A stretch of 64,000 nucleotides of DNA from Nostoc piscinale CENA21 (GCF_001298445.1 NZ_CP012036.1:2545263-2609262), one strand, 5' to 3'; shown: positions 1 through 9,000, counted from the first letter of the stretch. The notes: generated by a model from the letters alone, not told the origin. A program made the numbers and translations.

Positions 1-282
1 CCGCGCCTGAAGCATCGGTTCTGATGGGCTGAACTGATTATTGGCAAAGACTGTATTCAGGTAGTCAGTAATTGCTGGAGTTTCATAAATTACTTCTCCA
101 TCTACTTCCAGTGTCGGCACTTTACCAAAAGGATTTTTGGCGAGGTACTCTGGCGACTGATTTTCACCTTTGAAAATATCAATGTCTTGAACGGTATAGT
201 CTACACCTGCTTCCTCAAGTAACAATAGAACAGTACGAACATAAGTACTTAGAGGAGTTCCGCAAACGGTAAGCTTTGCCAT
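1..282 (-). CDS. Glutathione S-transferase family protein (3' part beyond window)
   Basis: The reverse strand from an ATG at 282 reads MAKLTVCGTPLSTYVRTVLL, followed by a thioredoxin-fold N-terminal domain with NPFGKVPTLEVDGEVIYET. This carries the cis-proline (VPTL) and the glutathione gamma-glutamyl-binding E-T/S pair typical of bacterial and cyanobacterial GSTs. The usual enzyme (about 200-230 residues) conjugates glutathione to electrophiles or reduces peroxides in the cytosol. Only about 94 codons are present; the helical C-terminal domain lies beyond position 1. The residue after strand beta-1 is Cys/Ser-rich (CGTPLS), so the catalytic residue could be Ser or Cys, and the sequence does not settle the GST class. 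It is transcribed away from bchE's end, with a 150-bp gap between them. Confidence 0.85.
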   Translation of the reverse strand, partial: MAKLTVCGTPLSTYVRTVLLLLEEAGVDYTVQDIDIFKGENQSPEYLAKNPFGKVPTLEVDGEVIYETPAITDYLNTVFANNQFSPSEPMLQAR

Positions 283-436
283 AATTTTGAGATTTTTGAG
301 CAAAAATCCAATCAGGACAAAGATACTTTATCAACAAATGCGATCGCGGTGATGGTTTGAAATGAGACAAGAGCAACATTTTAGGGGCGGGTTGAGATGA
401 TTGACGATGATCTGGGTAAACCCGCCCTATTAGTAA

Positions 437-2020
437 TTACTCAATATATTCTGGTAAATCATTAGGAGCGCCACAAGCAGAAATATTACCTGCAAAATTG
501 ACATCTGCCATCAATTCTGGATGTTCTTGCTTGCGCTGATTAATTTGTTCGCGGGTGAGAATTTTGGATTTATCAAACCCTAGCTCAATTTCGGTGCGTA
601 AACCTTTGTATTTAACTCGTTGGAGATTGTAGAAGCTTTTGTTGAAAGTTGTTTTCACAAATGCTTTGAGACATCCTAAAAGATATTTACGCTTAAATGG
701 GTCTTTCTCAAACCAGTATTCTATTGTTTTACGCAGATAAAATCTGGCATAGTTACGTAACACGCCTTTGAGGACTTCTTCTCGTTCCATTGCCTCCGGT
801 TTCATAATGGGAGTGACAAAGTTATATTGAGAATAATCTCGCACTTCTACGCGATCGCCTAACTCTTCAAATAACTCCGAAAATGGCCAAGGAGTAAACA
901 TATTCCAGTTCACCATATCGGCTTTCCAGTCCAAAGCCATCTGATAAGTTTGCTCAATTGTCTCTGGTGTTTCGTTTTCCAAGCCCATAATAAATTGAGC
1001 TTCTGCTACCATGCCATTTTGCCGCAGCAATTGAATCGCTCGTTTGTTTTGTTCAATTGTCGTTTCTTTGCGGAACAAATTTAACTTTAGCTGTGCTGCT
1101 GCTTCCGTACCCAAGGAAACATGCACTAGCCCCGCTTGACGATAAAGTGGTAAATCATGTTCATCCCGCAATATATCTGTCACTCTGGTATTGATTCCCC
1201 AATAAACGCCTAAATTGCGTTCGATTAATTCGTTACATAAAGCGATAAATTTGGGTTTATTAATGGTTGGTTCTTCATCTGCCAGAATGAAAAAACCTAC
1301 TTGATGTTTTTTGACTAAAATTTCAATTTGATCGACAAATTTCTTAGGACTACTAGAACGGTACTTGCGCCAAAATTTCCATTGAGAGCAAAAACGGCAA
1401 GTAAAGGGACAGCCTCTAGCATAGTTAGGCACTGCTACTCGTACATTCAGGGGAGTATAAATATATTTACTCCAGTCCAACAAGCTCCAATCAGGGGCTA
1501 AAGTATCTAAATCTGCAATTGGTGGATGGGCTGGTGTCGCTACAACTTGTCCATTTTCTAAGAAAGCAATACCTAAAATATTGCGTCGCTCACTCTCGAC
1601 TGTAGCATTAGCGATCGCTTTCACTAAATTAACTGTAATTTCCTCCCCTTCTCCCCTAATAATGTAATCCACCCAAGGAGCTTCATGGAGGACTTCATTA
1701 TACATATAAGTGGGATGGACTCCACCCATAATTGTGGTTGCTTCGGGGCAAACTTCCTTAACTATCTTGAGCGTTGTTTGAGATTGATAAATCATTGGCG
1801 TGATTGCTGTTGCCAATACTATATCCGGTTGATGTTCAGCAATCATTTGCCTTAAACGATCATCCGCAATATGATCAGTCATCGCATCAATAAAACGAAT
1901 ATTATTGAAGCCAGCTGCTTTTAAAGCTCCACCAACATAAGGAACCCAACTTGGCGGCCAATTTCCCGCAATTTCAGCACCACCAGAATGGTAATTAGGT
2001 TGAATCATCAGAATCCGCAT
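437..2020 (-). CDS. bchE: Anaerobic Mg-protoporphyrin IX monomethyl ester cyclase (B12-binding radical SAM)
   Basis: BchE closes the isocyclic E ring of chlorophyll precursors without O2. It is a cobalamin-dependent radical SAM enzyme that supports chlorophyll synthesis when the O2-dependent AcsF cyclase cannot work. The N-terminus MRILMIQPNYHSGGAEIAGN is a BchE hallmark and starts the B12-binding Rossmann domain (about 1-150). The radical SAM cluster motif is C204-x3-C208-x2-C211 (RGCPFTCRFCSQWKFW), followed by FILADEEPTIN and VHVSLGTEAAAQLKLN. The C-terminus keeps the SACG element. The length of 527 residues is close to purple-bacterial BchE (about 550). The ATG at 2020 gives the conserved N-terminus. 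It is monocistronic, with about 575 bp of gene-free DNA upstream, which leaves room for O2-responsive control. Low-oxygen induction is known for cyanobacterial bchE but cannot be seen directly here. Confidence 0.93.
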   Translation of the reverse strand: MRILMIQPNYHSGGAEIAGNWPPSWVPYVGGALKAAGFNNIRFIDAMTDHIADDRLRQMIAEHQPDIVLATAITPMIYQSQTTLKIVKEVCPEATTIMGGVHPTYMYNEVLHEAPWVDYIIRGEGEEITVNLVKAIANATVESERRNILGIAFLENGQVVATPAHPPIADLDTLAPDWSLLDWSKYIYTPLNVRVAVPNYARGCPFTCRFCSQWKFWRKYRSSSPKKFVDQIEILVKKHQVGFFILADEEPTINKPKFIALCNELIERNLGVYWGINTRVTDILRDEHDLPLYRQAGLVHVSLGTEAAAQLKLNLFRKETTIEQNKRAIQLLRQNGMVAEAQFIMGLENETPETIEQTYQMALDWKADMVNWNMFTPWPFSELFEELGDRVEVRDYSQYNFVTPIMKPEAMEREEVLKGVLRNYARFYLRKTIEYWFEKDPFKRKYLLGCLKAFVKTTFNKSFYNLQRVKYKGLRTEIELGFDKSKILTREQINQRKQEHPELMADVNFAGNISACGAPNDLPEYIE

Positions 2021-2595
2021 GTTCTACCTACCTTCTAATTTCTATCAGAAGAACCGACAGTTTTATACTTGTAATTTTGTTAGCCTACTTCTAGCAAGTG
2101 CAGAATTGCAGAAATATTTATCGTAAGAATCCAGGAGTTATAATAGTTTTACAAGTCAGGAAAAAAGTGATAACTAAATGTAGCAATTATGCTTCTTTAC
2201 CTCTGACTTCTAGGTACTGAATTCTTACTCTTTACCGATAATTTTCTGCTAATTAAAATACAAACACTTGCTAAAGCCTTGCAATTAAATTCTTAAGAAA
2301 AACTTAAAATTGACTAAAAGTTTTTGACATTCAAATTTAACCGAACTCAGCTTTCATAACTATATAGTTATGATTTCAAAGTACATAGTTAATTTTTCAA
2401 AACTTAATAATTGGAAATAAATAATAATTATAAAATATATCTTTGTATGAGCCAATGCTTCACAAACAATACACAGGCACTTACGTATTGTTTAGCTATA
2501 GCAATCCTAAATGAATAAGAAACATCTCTCCATTGTCTCTTTTCTTCACATATCAAATAGGATTGCGATATTACCTGAGACTTGTTAAACAAATA
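2021..2595. other. Gene-free region upstream of bchE
   Basis: About 575 bp without a credible gene. It must contain the bchE promoter on its left side; several AT-rich stretches are present but no single promoter is convincing. The right side (2497-2570) holds a dispersed-looking palindrome, listed separately. Base composition is strikingly A/T-rich between 2260 and 2450. Confidence 0.6.
2497..2570. repeat. Palindromic intergenic repeat
   Basis: The arms TATAGCAATCCTA (2497-2509) and TAGGATTGCGATA (2558-2570) are inverted with one mismatch. They enclose a pyrimidine-rich loop with CATCTCTCCATTGTCTC and TTCACATATCAA. A closely similar loop text (CTCCCTTGTCTCTATTATTCACATATCAA) occurs near 37250-37282, so this is probably one copy of a dispersed cyanobacterial palindromic element. 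It could also act as a terminator between the lipoprotein gene and bchE. Confidence 0.6.
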
Positions 2596-3183
2596 TCAGC
2601 TAGACTTGAACTTGATTTGATTCGCTTCAAGATAAATTATTTGATTTTTTAGTCCTTGGGCTTCAGTTGCGGTTAAACCCTTCCATTGCTGTTGGGCTTG
2701 TTTAACACTAGGAACTGGTTTGAGGACACCTGCTAAATCTAAGATTTGTCCTTGTTTCACAACGACTTGATTTTCCGCACTTCCAGCATCGAGATTAGGG
2801 GCTAAAACTACAAATACCCTTTGAGTATTACTTGAACCAACCCAGAAGGCGCGATCGCCTACTACACTTTGAACATTAATATTTTGAAACTGTACGGGTT
2901 TATTGACAAGTGTCTGTTTATTGGCGTTGGTAATTACTAAGACATCTGTAATTGGTTCAGTTTGAACAATGGTTGTTACTTGCGGATCAGGAGTAACAAC
3001 TACATTAGTTGTTGGTGTAGGAGTTGCGGTGACGGTGACTGTGGCTTGCGGTGTAGGGACGACAACAACATCAGGTTGCTTTGGTTCAGAAGTACAGGCA
3101 GTCAGTCCACTGACTAATAATATGATGAAGATTGATGTATTTTGCCAGAATTTTTTGCTGATAAAATTAGCATTGTCTTGCAT
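2596..3183 (-). CDS. Putative lipoprotein of unknown function
   Basis: A 195-residue exported protein. Residues 1-30 form a lipoprotein signal peptide ending in the lipobox LTAC, so Cys30 would be lipidated. Residues about 35-70 are a Pro/Thr/Val low-complexity linker (VVVPTPQATVTVTATPTPTT), as in surface-tethered or periplasmic lipoproteins. Residues 75-195 are a small beta-rich domain with VVGDRAFWVGSS and a QGQILDLAGVLK segment, reminiscent of OB-fold-like proteins that contain a 'DLAGVL' strand. I do not recognise a named family. It lies tail-on toward bchE with an upstream gap to 3362. The likely role is a periplasmic binding or structural domain held by the linker, but this is inference. 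Confidence 0.75.
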   Translation of the reverse strand: MQDNANFISKKFWQNTSIFIILLVSGLTACTSEPKQPDVVVVPTPQATVTVTATPTPTTNVVVTPDPQVTTIVQTEPITDVLVITNANKQTLVNKPVQFQNINVQSVVGDRAFWVGSSNTQRVFVVLAPNLDAGSAENQVVVKQGQILDLAGVLKPVPSVKQAQQQWKGLTATEAQGLKNQIIYLEANQIKFKSS

Positions 3184-3361
3184 AGTATTTAACCTTGGCT
3201 GATAAATATAAATTGTTTCAAGAGATAATCAATGTACATTATTTTATTCATGTAATGTACATTGATATTAAGGTACGCAAGTATTCCTAAAGCATTGGTA
3301 ATTAATAAGTAGTAACTAACAGAAAATCTTACAAATTAAGTAAGATAATTATGTTAGGTTT

Positions 3362-3799
3362 CTACTTACTTAAAGCATCCTTAATGTTATCAACAGTACG
3401 TTCAATAGCATTTTTGGTGTTATCTACAGCTTTCTCTGTCCGGGCTGCATCTTCTTCGGCTCTTTTTTGGATAGTGTTTCTATCTTGCTTGGCTTTGCGC
3501 TCAATAAAGTTACCGCTATTATCGGTAGCATCTTCAACTTTACTAGCATTTTTATTGGCGGTGCGCTCAACTTTATTGGCTGTATCTCGAATGAAATTTT
3601 TAGCGCGTCCAGCATCTTCACGGGCTTTTTCTTGAACTTTATCGCCTGCGTCTGAAGATGCAATTAAGTTGACAGAGGGAGCCGCCATCGCTGAATTATT
3701 GGTGAAAAATGCACCTTGCCAAATAAAAGCGATCGCAGATAAACAAAGAACTGTGGTAGCTATCCAATTACCTATAACAGAAAGCCGTTTCATTAACAT
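3362..3799 (-). CDS. Exported, charged helical repeat protein (hypothetical)
   Basis: 145 residues. A signal peptide covers about residues 1-40 (IATTVLCLSAIAFIWQGAFF, then AMA-A as a plausible cleavage site). The mature part consists of degenerate 11-15-residue amphipathic segments such as DKVQEKAREDAGRAKNFIRD, ANKVERTANKNASKVEDAT and AVDNTKNAIERTVDNIKDAL. This composition (Lys/Asp/Ala/Asn-rich, no Cys, few large hydrophobics) resembles LEA-like or apolipoprotein-like stress proteins and the CsbD-like helical proteins of cyanobacteria. It is predicted to be periplasmic and mainly alpha-helical or partly disordered. Function is unknown. ATG at 3799 is preceded by a purine-rich stretch (AGAGAAGG) at good spacing. 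Confidence 0.75.
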   Translation of the reverse strand: MLMKRLSVIGNWIATTVLCLSAIAFIWQGAFFTNNSAMAAPSVNLIASSDAGDKVQEKAREDAGRAKNFIRDTANKVERTANKNASKVEDATDNSGNFIERKAKQDRNTIQKRAEEDAARTEKAVDNTKNAIERTVDNIKDALSK

Positions 3800-4018
3800 A
3801 GAATACCTTCTCTTTGAGATTTAGCATTCTAAGATTTACTGGATTTTTCCACTGTGCCAAATCGTGCTAGAGACAGAGGTTTTCTCATCAAAAGTTATTA
3901 GATAAATTCGCTCTTTTAACAGAGTGACAACTTCTACCAATGGCTGCTTTAGATGAGCTTGCTTTCATCCAGCTCACACCAGACAATGTATTAAAGCTGC
4001 GATCGCCTCCATAAATCT

Positions 4019-4185
4019 TTACAACCAAGCGATCGCATTTACCAAAGTGTTTTGATATGTGGATAGTTGAGAATTTTTTTGATCGCAGGTTATGAGTTCT
4101 AGATTGCGACGGTAGGCGATCGCTACAATCATACGATCAGCAGGATCTTTGTGGAAGTCTCCTGGCAAGTGTCGAGTAAAATCAT
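4019..4185 (-). pseudogene. vapC-type PIN toxin with internal deletion
   Basis: The gene begins with an ATG at 4185 that overlaps the antitoxin stop (ATGA). It reads MILLDT, the classic VapC N-terminus, whose next residue should be H. The reading then jumps straight into LPGDFHKDPADRMIVA, the C-terminal VapC motif with its D-x2-D acidic pair, but in a different frame. The deletion point is at about 4171. Roughly 80-90 codons are missing from the middle, including most of the PIN fold. The remaining C-terminal text runs to a stop at 4019. This looks like a toxin gene inactivated by internal deletion, with the antitoxin left intact. Confidence 0.85.
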
Positions 4186-4424
4186 TGTTCCAAAGCATCC
4201 CAAAATTCAGGCATAGGTTCGTCAAAATCTGGAGGAATTGTCATGGCGATTCCACGTAGAGGATGCTGAGGACTGCGATTGCGGGTTAAATCCATTTCAT
4301 CAGGAGATAGGGATACCTGTGATGCTTTTGGTACTGTCAAGCTTTGAGCCAAAAGTTGGAGAATGCGAATTCTTTCTGCAAAATCGAGGCTAAGGAGTTG
4401 CTGCTCTAGTTCGTGATTGCTCAT
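4182..4424 (-). CDS. VapB-like antitoxin of a decayed VapBC pair
   Basis: About 80 residues from the ATG at 4424 (MSNHELEQQLLSLDFAERIR). An upstream ATG at 4439 or further 5' extension is possible. The N-terminal helix LLSLDFAERIRILQLLAQSL, then a linker and a C-terminal tail ending IPPDFDEPMPEFWDALEQ, match the small cyanobacterial antitoxins found before PIN toxins, where the acidic tail inserts into the toxin. Its stop overlaps the start of the vapC remnant by one ATGA, showing ancestral translational coupling. Since the toxin is deleted, the antitoxin is an orphan. It could still autorepress its promoter or counteract a related toxin elsewhere. Confidence 0.7.
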   Translation of the reverse strand: MSNHELEQQLLSLDFAERIRILQLLAQSLTVPKASQVSLSPDEMDLTRNRSPQHPLRGIAMTIPPDFDEPMPEFWDALEQ

Positions 4425-4529
4425 GGCTTCGCGCTTCATGACTGTGTTGTTTATTTTAGCCGCTTTTTCTAATTCTTCCGACAACAGGTAGGGCGATCGC
4501 ACTGAAACTATTTGAGCCTTGCTACACTA

Positions 4530-5279
4530 CTAAACGTTCATATACCCACCATCAACAACTAAATCTGCCGCAGTTATGTAAGATGATTCATCACTAGCCA
4601 GGAACACTACCGCCGCCGCAATTTCTTCTGGTTTACCAAAGCGTTCCAAAGGTACGGTTTGCTTAATGTAATTGCCAAAATTTTCCAAAGCTTCTGGTGA
4701 TAAACCCATTTTGGTTTGAAAATCAGTAGGTATTAAACCAGGGCTAATGGCGTTCACTCTAATTTGGCGTGATCCTAATTCTGCCGCTAAATTGCGAGCC
4801 AAGGAACGCACAGCCGCTTTTGTCGCACAATAAACACTGCCCATCGCCATACCCTTTTCATTAACTGATGAAGCATTTAAGATGACACTAGCGCCGGGAT
4901 TCAGTAAGCCAGACAGCTTTTGTACGGTGAAAAACACACCTTTAACGTTGATATCAAATTGATTGTCATACAAGGTTTCGTCCATTGCTTCTAAAGCAGC
5001 AAAAAATCCGACACCGGCATTAGCAAATAAAATATCAAGACTGCCAAATTCTGATTTGACTCGTGCTGCTAAATTATCAAGTTGAGAAAGCGATCGCACA
5101 TCTGCTAATACTGGAATTACCTGAGAATTAAGTGCTTGGGCTGCTGTGAGTAAACGTTGTTCATCTTGCCCAGTAATAATTACTCGCGCACCTTCCGCAA
5201 CAAACTGTTTTGCCGTCTCAAAACCAATACCTGATGTACCCCCGGTAATTACAGCAGTTTTGTTATGCAAGCGTGCCAT
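4530..5279 (-). CDS. SDR family NAD(P)-dependent oxidoreductase
   Basis: A classical short-chain dehydrogenase of 249 residues. The coenzyme-binding glycine motif TGGTSGIG lies near residues 12-19, the structural NAG motif at about 87-89 (FANAGVG), and the catalytic Ser-Tyr-Lys set in LNASSVNEKGMAMGSVYCATKAA (Y-x3-K). The C-terminal FLASDESSYITAADLVVDGG is the usual SDR ending. Many annotated relatives are called glucose 1-dehydrogenase or 3-oxoacyl-ACP reductase, but the substrate cannot be inferred here. The cytosolic enzyme would use NAD(H) or NADP(H); after the first beta strand there is no clear acidic residue, so cofactor preference is open. It is divergent from the metal ATPase gene, with a repeat-filled intergenic region between. 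Confidence 0.9.
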   Translation of the reverse strand: MARLHNKTAVITGGTSGIGFETAKQFVAEGARVIITGQDEQRLLTAAQALNSQVIPVLADVRSLSQLDNLAARVKSEFGSLDILFANAGVGFFAALEAMDETLYDNQFDINVKGVFFTVQKLSGLLNPGASVILNASSVNEKGMAMGSVYCATKAAVRSLARNLAAELGSRQIRVNAISPGLIPTDFQTKMGLSPEALENFGNYIKQTVPLERFGKPEEIAAAVVFLASDESSYITAADLVVDGGYMNV

Positions 5280-5342
5280 TTACAATGCCTCCTGGTAGAT
5301 AGGAATTAAAAATCAAGGGTTTAGGAAGGGTGAAGGGGTATA

Positions 5343-5433
5343 GGGGTGTAAGGGTGTATGTTTTTAAACCACTGACACCCTTACACCTCACCCTTACACC
5401 CACTCTTAACCGAGAATCTTTGTGCATCAGTCT
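5343..5433. repeat. GGTGTAAGGGTGT hairpin repeat
   Basis: GGTGTAAGGGTGT (about 5345-5357) is exactly complementary to ACACCCTTACACC downstream (about 5376-5388), forming a 13-bp stem with an 18-nt loop. It is followed by a further CACCCTTACACCCACTCTTAACC tract. Nearly the same downstream text (CACCCTTACACCC, then TTACCG, then AATCTTGGTGCGT) recurs at 23715-23757, so this is a dispersed element. It lies between the divergent SDR and ATPase genes. Confidence 0.65.
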
Positions 5434-5510
5434 TGTAGAAAAATAATTGCTTGACCTTAACATTAATGTCAAGGTTTAACGTGAGATCAGTCGTCAATGA
5501 ATTCACTCTC

Positions 5511-7385
5511 ATGGTTTACCCACAGCATTTCACCAAATTCACAAAAGAACACGCCGATATCTTAGCAGCCTTGGTTTGTGGACTGTTGTTATTTCTCGGA
5601 TGGTTCGCCTTACATCTAGGTTGGTTGGGATGGGCAATGCTGTTGTTACCTGCTGCATATATCATTGGTGGTTATGAAAGCGCCCGTGAGGGAATAACGA
5701 CATTAATTAAAGAAAAAGAACTAGATGTAGATTTGCTGATGATTGTGGCGGCTGTTGGTGCGGCTGGTTTGGGTTTATGGCGCAGAGAATATCACCTAAT
5801 TATTGATGGCGCGGTGTTAATTCTCATTTTTGCGATTAGTGGTGCGTTAGAAGGCTATGCAATGGGGCGCACAGAACGGAGTATTCGCAGCTTGATGAGT
5901 TTGACACCAGATACAGCCAGGGTTTTGCATCAGGGACAAGAACAGATGCTACCCATTAGCCAATTAAAGGTGGGGGATGAAATTATTGTCAAACCCGGAG
6001 AGTTAATTCCCACCGATGGGATCATTTTGTCTGGTTACAGCACGATTAATCAAGCAGCGATTACTGGGGAATCTTTACCTGTAGAAAAGACAGTTGGTGA
6101 GGAAGTGTTTGCTGGGACACTTAACGGTTATGGGGCGCTGAAGTTGCAAGTTCACAAACCTGCTGCGAGTAATTTGATTCAGCGAGTTATTAAGTTAGTA
6201 GCAGAAGCCCAAGAAACAGCGCCACCTTCCCAAGAGTTTATCGAAAAATTTGAACGGGGATATGCCAAGGTAATTGTAATTTCTGGCATATTGCTGGCAA
6301 TTTTACCGCCGTTTATTTGGGCTTGGGATTGGGAAACGACGATTTATCGGGCATTGACTTTTTTGGTGGTGGCTTCTCCTTGTGCGTTGATGGCAGCAAT
6401 TATGCCAGCATTGTTATCAGGTATTGCCAATGGCGCGAAACAGGGGATTTTGTTCAAAAACGGCACACAGTTAGAGAATATTGGTAAAGTCCGGGCGATC
6501 GCTTTTGATAAAACTGGTACTTTAACTACAGGACAAGTGCAAGTATCTCAGGTAATTTCCACTGATGAATATACACAAACGGATGTGTTAAAAATAGCAG
6601 CAGCTTTAGAAGCATCTTCGGAACATCCTATCGCCAAAGCCATTGTCCAAGGAGCGAGTGATTTAAATTGGCAACGGGGTACTGATGTGCAAGCTATACC
6701 AGGACAGGGTATTGTGGGGATGCTTGATAATCAAAAAATTACCCTGGGCAATGCTGCGTTTATTCAGCAATATGTGACACAGCTACCAGATAAACTACAA
6801 AATTTGGCTGATAGTTGGGAATCTGAAGGAAAAACTGTGGTTTGGGTCGCCCAAAATACAGAAATTATCGGCGCGATCGCGATTGCAGATATGATTAGAC
6901 CAGAAGCTGCTGCTACTATTCGCCGTCTGCGTCAGTTGGGAGTAGAACAAATTGTCATGATTACGGGTGATAATCAGCGTACAGCCCAAAGTGTCGCTCA
7001 AACCATCGGCATAACTCAAATTTACGCCCAACTCCTACCAGAAGATAAACTCAATCTCATCCGCAGTTTACAGAAACAGTATGAAACTGTAGCAATGGTG
7101 GGCGATGGAATTAACGATGCACCCGCTTTAGCCCAAGCATCTGTGGGGATAGCAATGGGTGGTGCGGGTAGTGATGTCGCCTTAGAAACGGCAGATATTG
7201 TTTTAATAGCAGACAGACTCGAAAAAATGGTTGTAGCAATGGAACTCGGCAGGCGATCGCAATTTATTATCAAACAAAACATCGCCTTTGCGCTTACATC
7301 AATTATTTTATTAATGCTGGCTAACTTTTTGGGAAATATTAACCTACCGATTGGCGTAATTGGTCATGAAGGTCGACAGTGTTAG
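5511..7385 (+). CDS. Heavy-metal P1B-type ATPase (C-terminus frameshifted)
   Basis: A cation-exporting ATPase in the plasma membrane. It shows the actuator motif TGES (AAITGESLPVEKT), the transmembrane metal-site motif SPC (VVASPCALMAA), the phosphorylation site DKTGTLT, HP (SSEHPIAKAI), TGDN and VGDGINDAPALA. The SPC triad instead of CPC, the lack of an N-terminal CxxC domain and a C-terminal HEG are typical of P1B-4 (CoaT/CtpD-like, Co/Zn/Fe) pumps. Translation stops at 7385 after GHEGRQC. One inserted base near 7373 would instead give HEGSTVLVTLNGLRLLRRF ending at 7423, the usual family ending. The protein therefore lost only about 15 residues, in the last helix or tail. GTG 5481, ATG 5466 and TTG 5451 are alternative starts. 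Confidence 0.88.
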   Translation: MVYPQHFTKFTKEHADILAALVCGLLLFLGWFALHLGWLGWAMLLLPAAYIIGGYESAREGITTLIKEKELDVDLLMIVAAVGAAGLGLWRREYHLIIDGAVLILIFAISGALEGYAMGRTERSIRSLMSLTPDTARVLHQGQEQMLPISQLKVGDEIIVKPGELIPTDGIILSGYSTINQAAITGESLPVEKTVGEEVFAGTLNGYGALKLQVHKPAASNLIQRVIKLVAEAQETAPPSQEFIEKFERGYAKVIVISGILLAILPPFIWAWDWETTIYRALTFLVVASPCALMAAIMPALLSGIANGAKQGILFKNGTQLENIGKVRAIAFDKTGTLTTGQVQVSQVISTDEYTQTDVLKIAAALEASSEHPIAKAIVQGASDLNWQRGTDVQAIPGQGIVGMLDNQKITLGNAAFIQQYVTQLPDKLQNLADSWESEGKTVVWVAQNTEIIGAIAIADMIRPEAAATIRRLRQLGVEQIVMITGDNQRTAQSVAQTIGITQIYAQLLPEDKLNLIRSLQKQYETVAMVGDGINDAPALAQASVGIAMGGAGSDVALETADIVLIADRLEKMVVAMELGRRSQFIIKQNIAFALTSIILLMLANFLGNINLPIGVIGHEGRQC

Positions 7386-7530
7386 TTACTCTTAACGGCT
7401 TGCGATTGTTGAGAAGATTTTAACCAACTCTGAGTGAATTAAGCCGTAGCAAATTTTAATAATTTTGTGCAGCGATCACCAAACACGACAAAATAATATC
7501 ACTGCCAGTTCTGAATGTAGAAGTTTAAGT

Positions 7531-9000
7531 ATGTTTTCTCGCAAAATTTCTCTGAGTTTGCTGCTACTGTTTCTGGGAACTCACATTGGTATTACCCAAC
7601 AAGCAGTTAAAGCTCAAATTCCAGTTCCCTCTGCAACTAATACAAAATCAGTTTGTCCTGCTCAATTAGGCACATTTATAGATACTGCTATTAATCGTCC
7701 CTTATTTAGTCGCGCCCGTTGGGGAATTTTAGTGAAAAATTTAGTTTCTACGCAAACTCTTTACAGTCATGATGCGGAAAAATATTTTATTCCTGCTTCT
7801 AATACTAAATTATTAACTACAGCCGCAGCCCTCAAGCAATTAGGTGCAGACTTTCGCATTCGCACTTCTGTTTATCAAGGTGCTGATGGTAGTTTGCGTG
7901 TTGTTGGTAGAGGAGATCCGAGTTTAAAAAATGCTCAATTAACAGAATTAGCCAAGCAATTACGTCAACAAGGAGTTACTCAAGTTACTAACTTAATTGC
8001 TGATGATAGTTACTTTCAAGGAGACGTTGTAAACCCTAGTTGGCAATGGGAAGATGTGCAAGCTGATTATGGCGCACCAGTTAACAGTTTAATTTTAAAT
8101 GAAAATGCTGCTGTGTTAACTTTATTGCCGCAAACAGTAGGCAACCCATTACAAATTAAATGGACTGATCCTACAGAAGCGTATCAATGGCGAGTCGAAA
8201 ATAATTCTGTAACTGTGCAGAAAGATGAACCAAGGTTAGTAGAAATTAAGCGTGATTTAAAAGGGGCTGTGCTGTATTTGCAAGGACAATTACCTGTGAA
8301 TGCAGCACCAGAAGTTACTGCGATCGCAGTTTTTGATCCTACACAAAATTTCTTACGTCACTTTCGGCAAAGTTTAGCAGCCACAGGAATTTCTGTACAA
8401 AAAACATCTATTGCTAGTGGTGATAATAATGAACGAGAAGTTGCCGCCATTGAGTCTCCGCCTTTGTCTGATTTATTAACTGAAACCAATGTTAATAGTA
8501 ACAATTTATTTGCTGAGGCTTTATTAAGAACTTTAGCGCATAAACAACAATTAACCAAAAATCAAAACACTGCTGATGTTGGTTTAAAGGTCATGCAAGA
8601 AACCTTGACTCAATTTGGAGTTAACCCCACCAGTTATAGCGTAGTTGATGGTTCTGGTTTATCGCGGAAAAATTTAATTAGTCCAGAAGCTATAGTACAA
8701 CTTTTACAAGCGATCGCAGCATCACCAGAATCCAAAGTTTTTCGTGCTACTCTACCTGTAGCTGGGGTGAGTGGTAGTTTAAAAAGTCGCTTTCGCAACA
8801 CATCAGCACAGGGAATTGTGCAAGCCAAAACTGGTACTTTACAAGGAGTAGTTGCTTTATCAGGATATATAGATTCACCACAGTATGAACCGCTAGTTTT
8901 TAGCATTATTGTGAATCAATCTGATCAACCAGTTAGTACAATTCGCCAAGCTGTTGATGAGGTTGTTGTCCTATTAACACAGTTACGTCGTAATTGTTAG
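7531..9000 (+). CDS. dacB: D-alanyl-D-alanine carboxypeptidase/endopeptidase (PBP4 family)
   Basis: A class C low-molecular-weight penicillin-binding protein acting on peptidoglycan cross-links in the periplasm. From ATG 7531 the protein has 489 residues with a signal peptide (SLLLLFLGTHIGITQQAVKAQ). The three active-site boxes are S90-N-T-K (IPASNTKLL), the SxN box within TNVNSNNLFAE, and K-T-G (QAKTGTLQG). An insertion between SxxK and SxN (about residues 130-330), holding GRGDPSL and DDSYF, is characteristic of PBP4/DacB. Position 7465 could serve as an upstream start but would put 22 polar residues before the signal peptide. It follows the ATPase by 145 bp on the same strand and is probably independent. 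Confidence 0.9.
   Translation: MFSRKISLSLLLLFLGTHIGITQQAVKAQIPVPSATNTKSVCPAQLGTFIDTAINRPLFSRARWGILVKNLVSTQTLYSHDAEKYFIPASNTKLLTTAAALKQLGADFRIRTSVYQGADGSLRVVGRGDPSLKNAQLTELAKQLRQQGVTQVTNLIADDSYFQGDVVNPSWQWEDVQADYGAPVNSLILNENAAVLTLLPQTVGNPLQIKWTDPTEAYQWRVENNSVTVQKDEPRLVEIKRDLKGAVLYLQGQLPVNAAPEVTAIAVFDPTQNFLRHFRQSLAATGISVQKTSIASGDNNEREVAAIESPPLSDLLTETNVNSNNLFAEALLRTLAHKQQLTKNQNTADVGLKVMQETLTQFGVNPTSYSVVDGSGLSRKNLISPEAIVQLLQAIAASPESKVFRATLPVAGVSGSLKSRFRNTSAQGIVQAKTGTLQGVVALSGYIDSPQYEPLVFSIIVNQSDQPVSTIRQAVDEVVVLLTQLRRNC

Noticed and set aside
3351..3663. Forward-strand frames overlapping the exported helical protein
   Set aside because: They mirror the repetitive composition of the real reverse-strand gene and lack their own start signals or motifs.
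5263..5472. Reverse reading between SDR and ATPase genes
   Set aside because: Its protein text is a translation of the hairpin repeat (KGVSGLKTYTLTPLYPF) and has no support as a gene.
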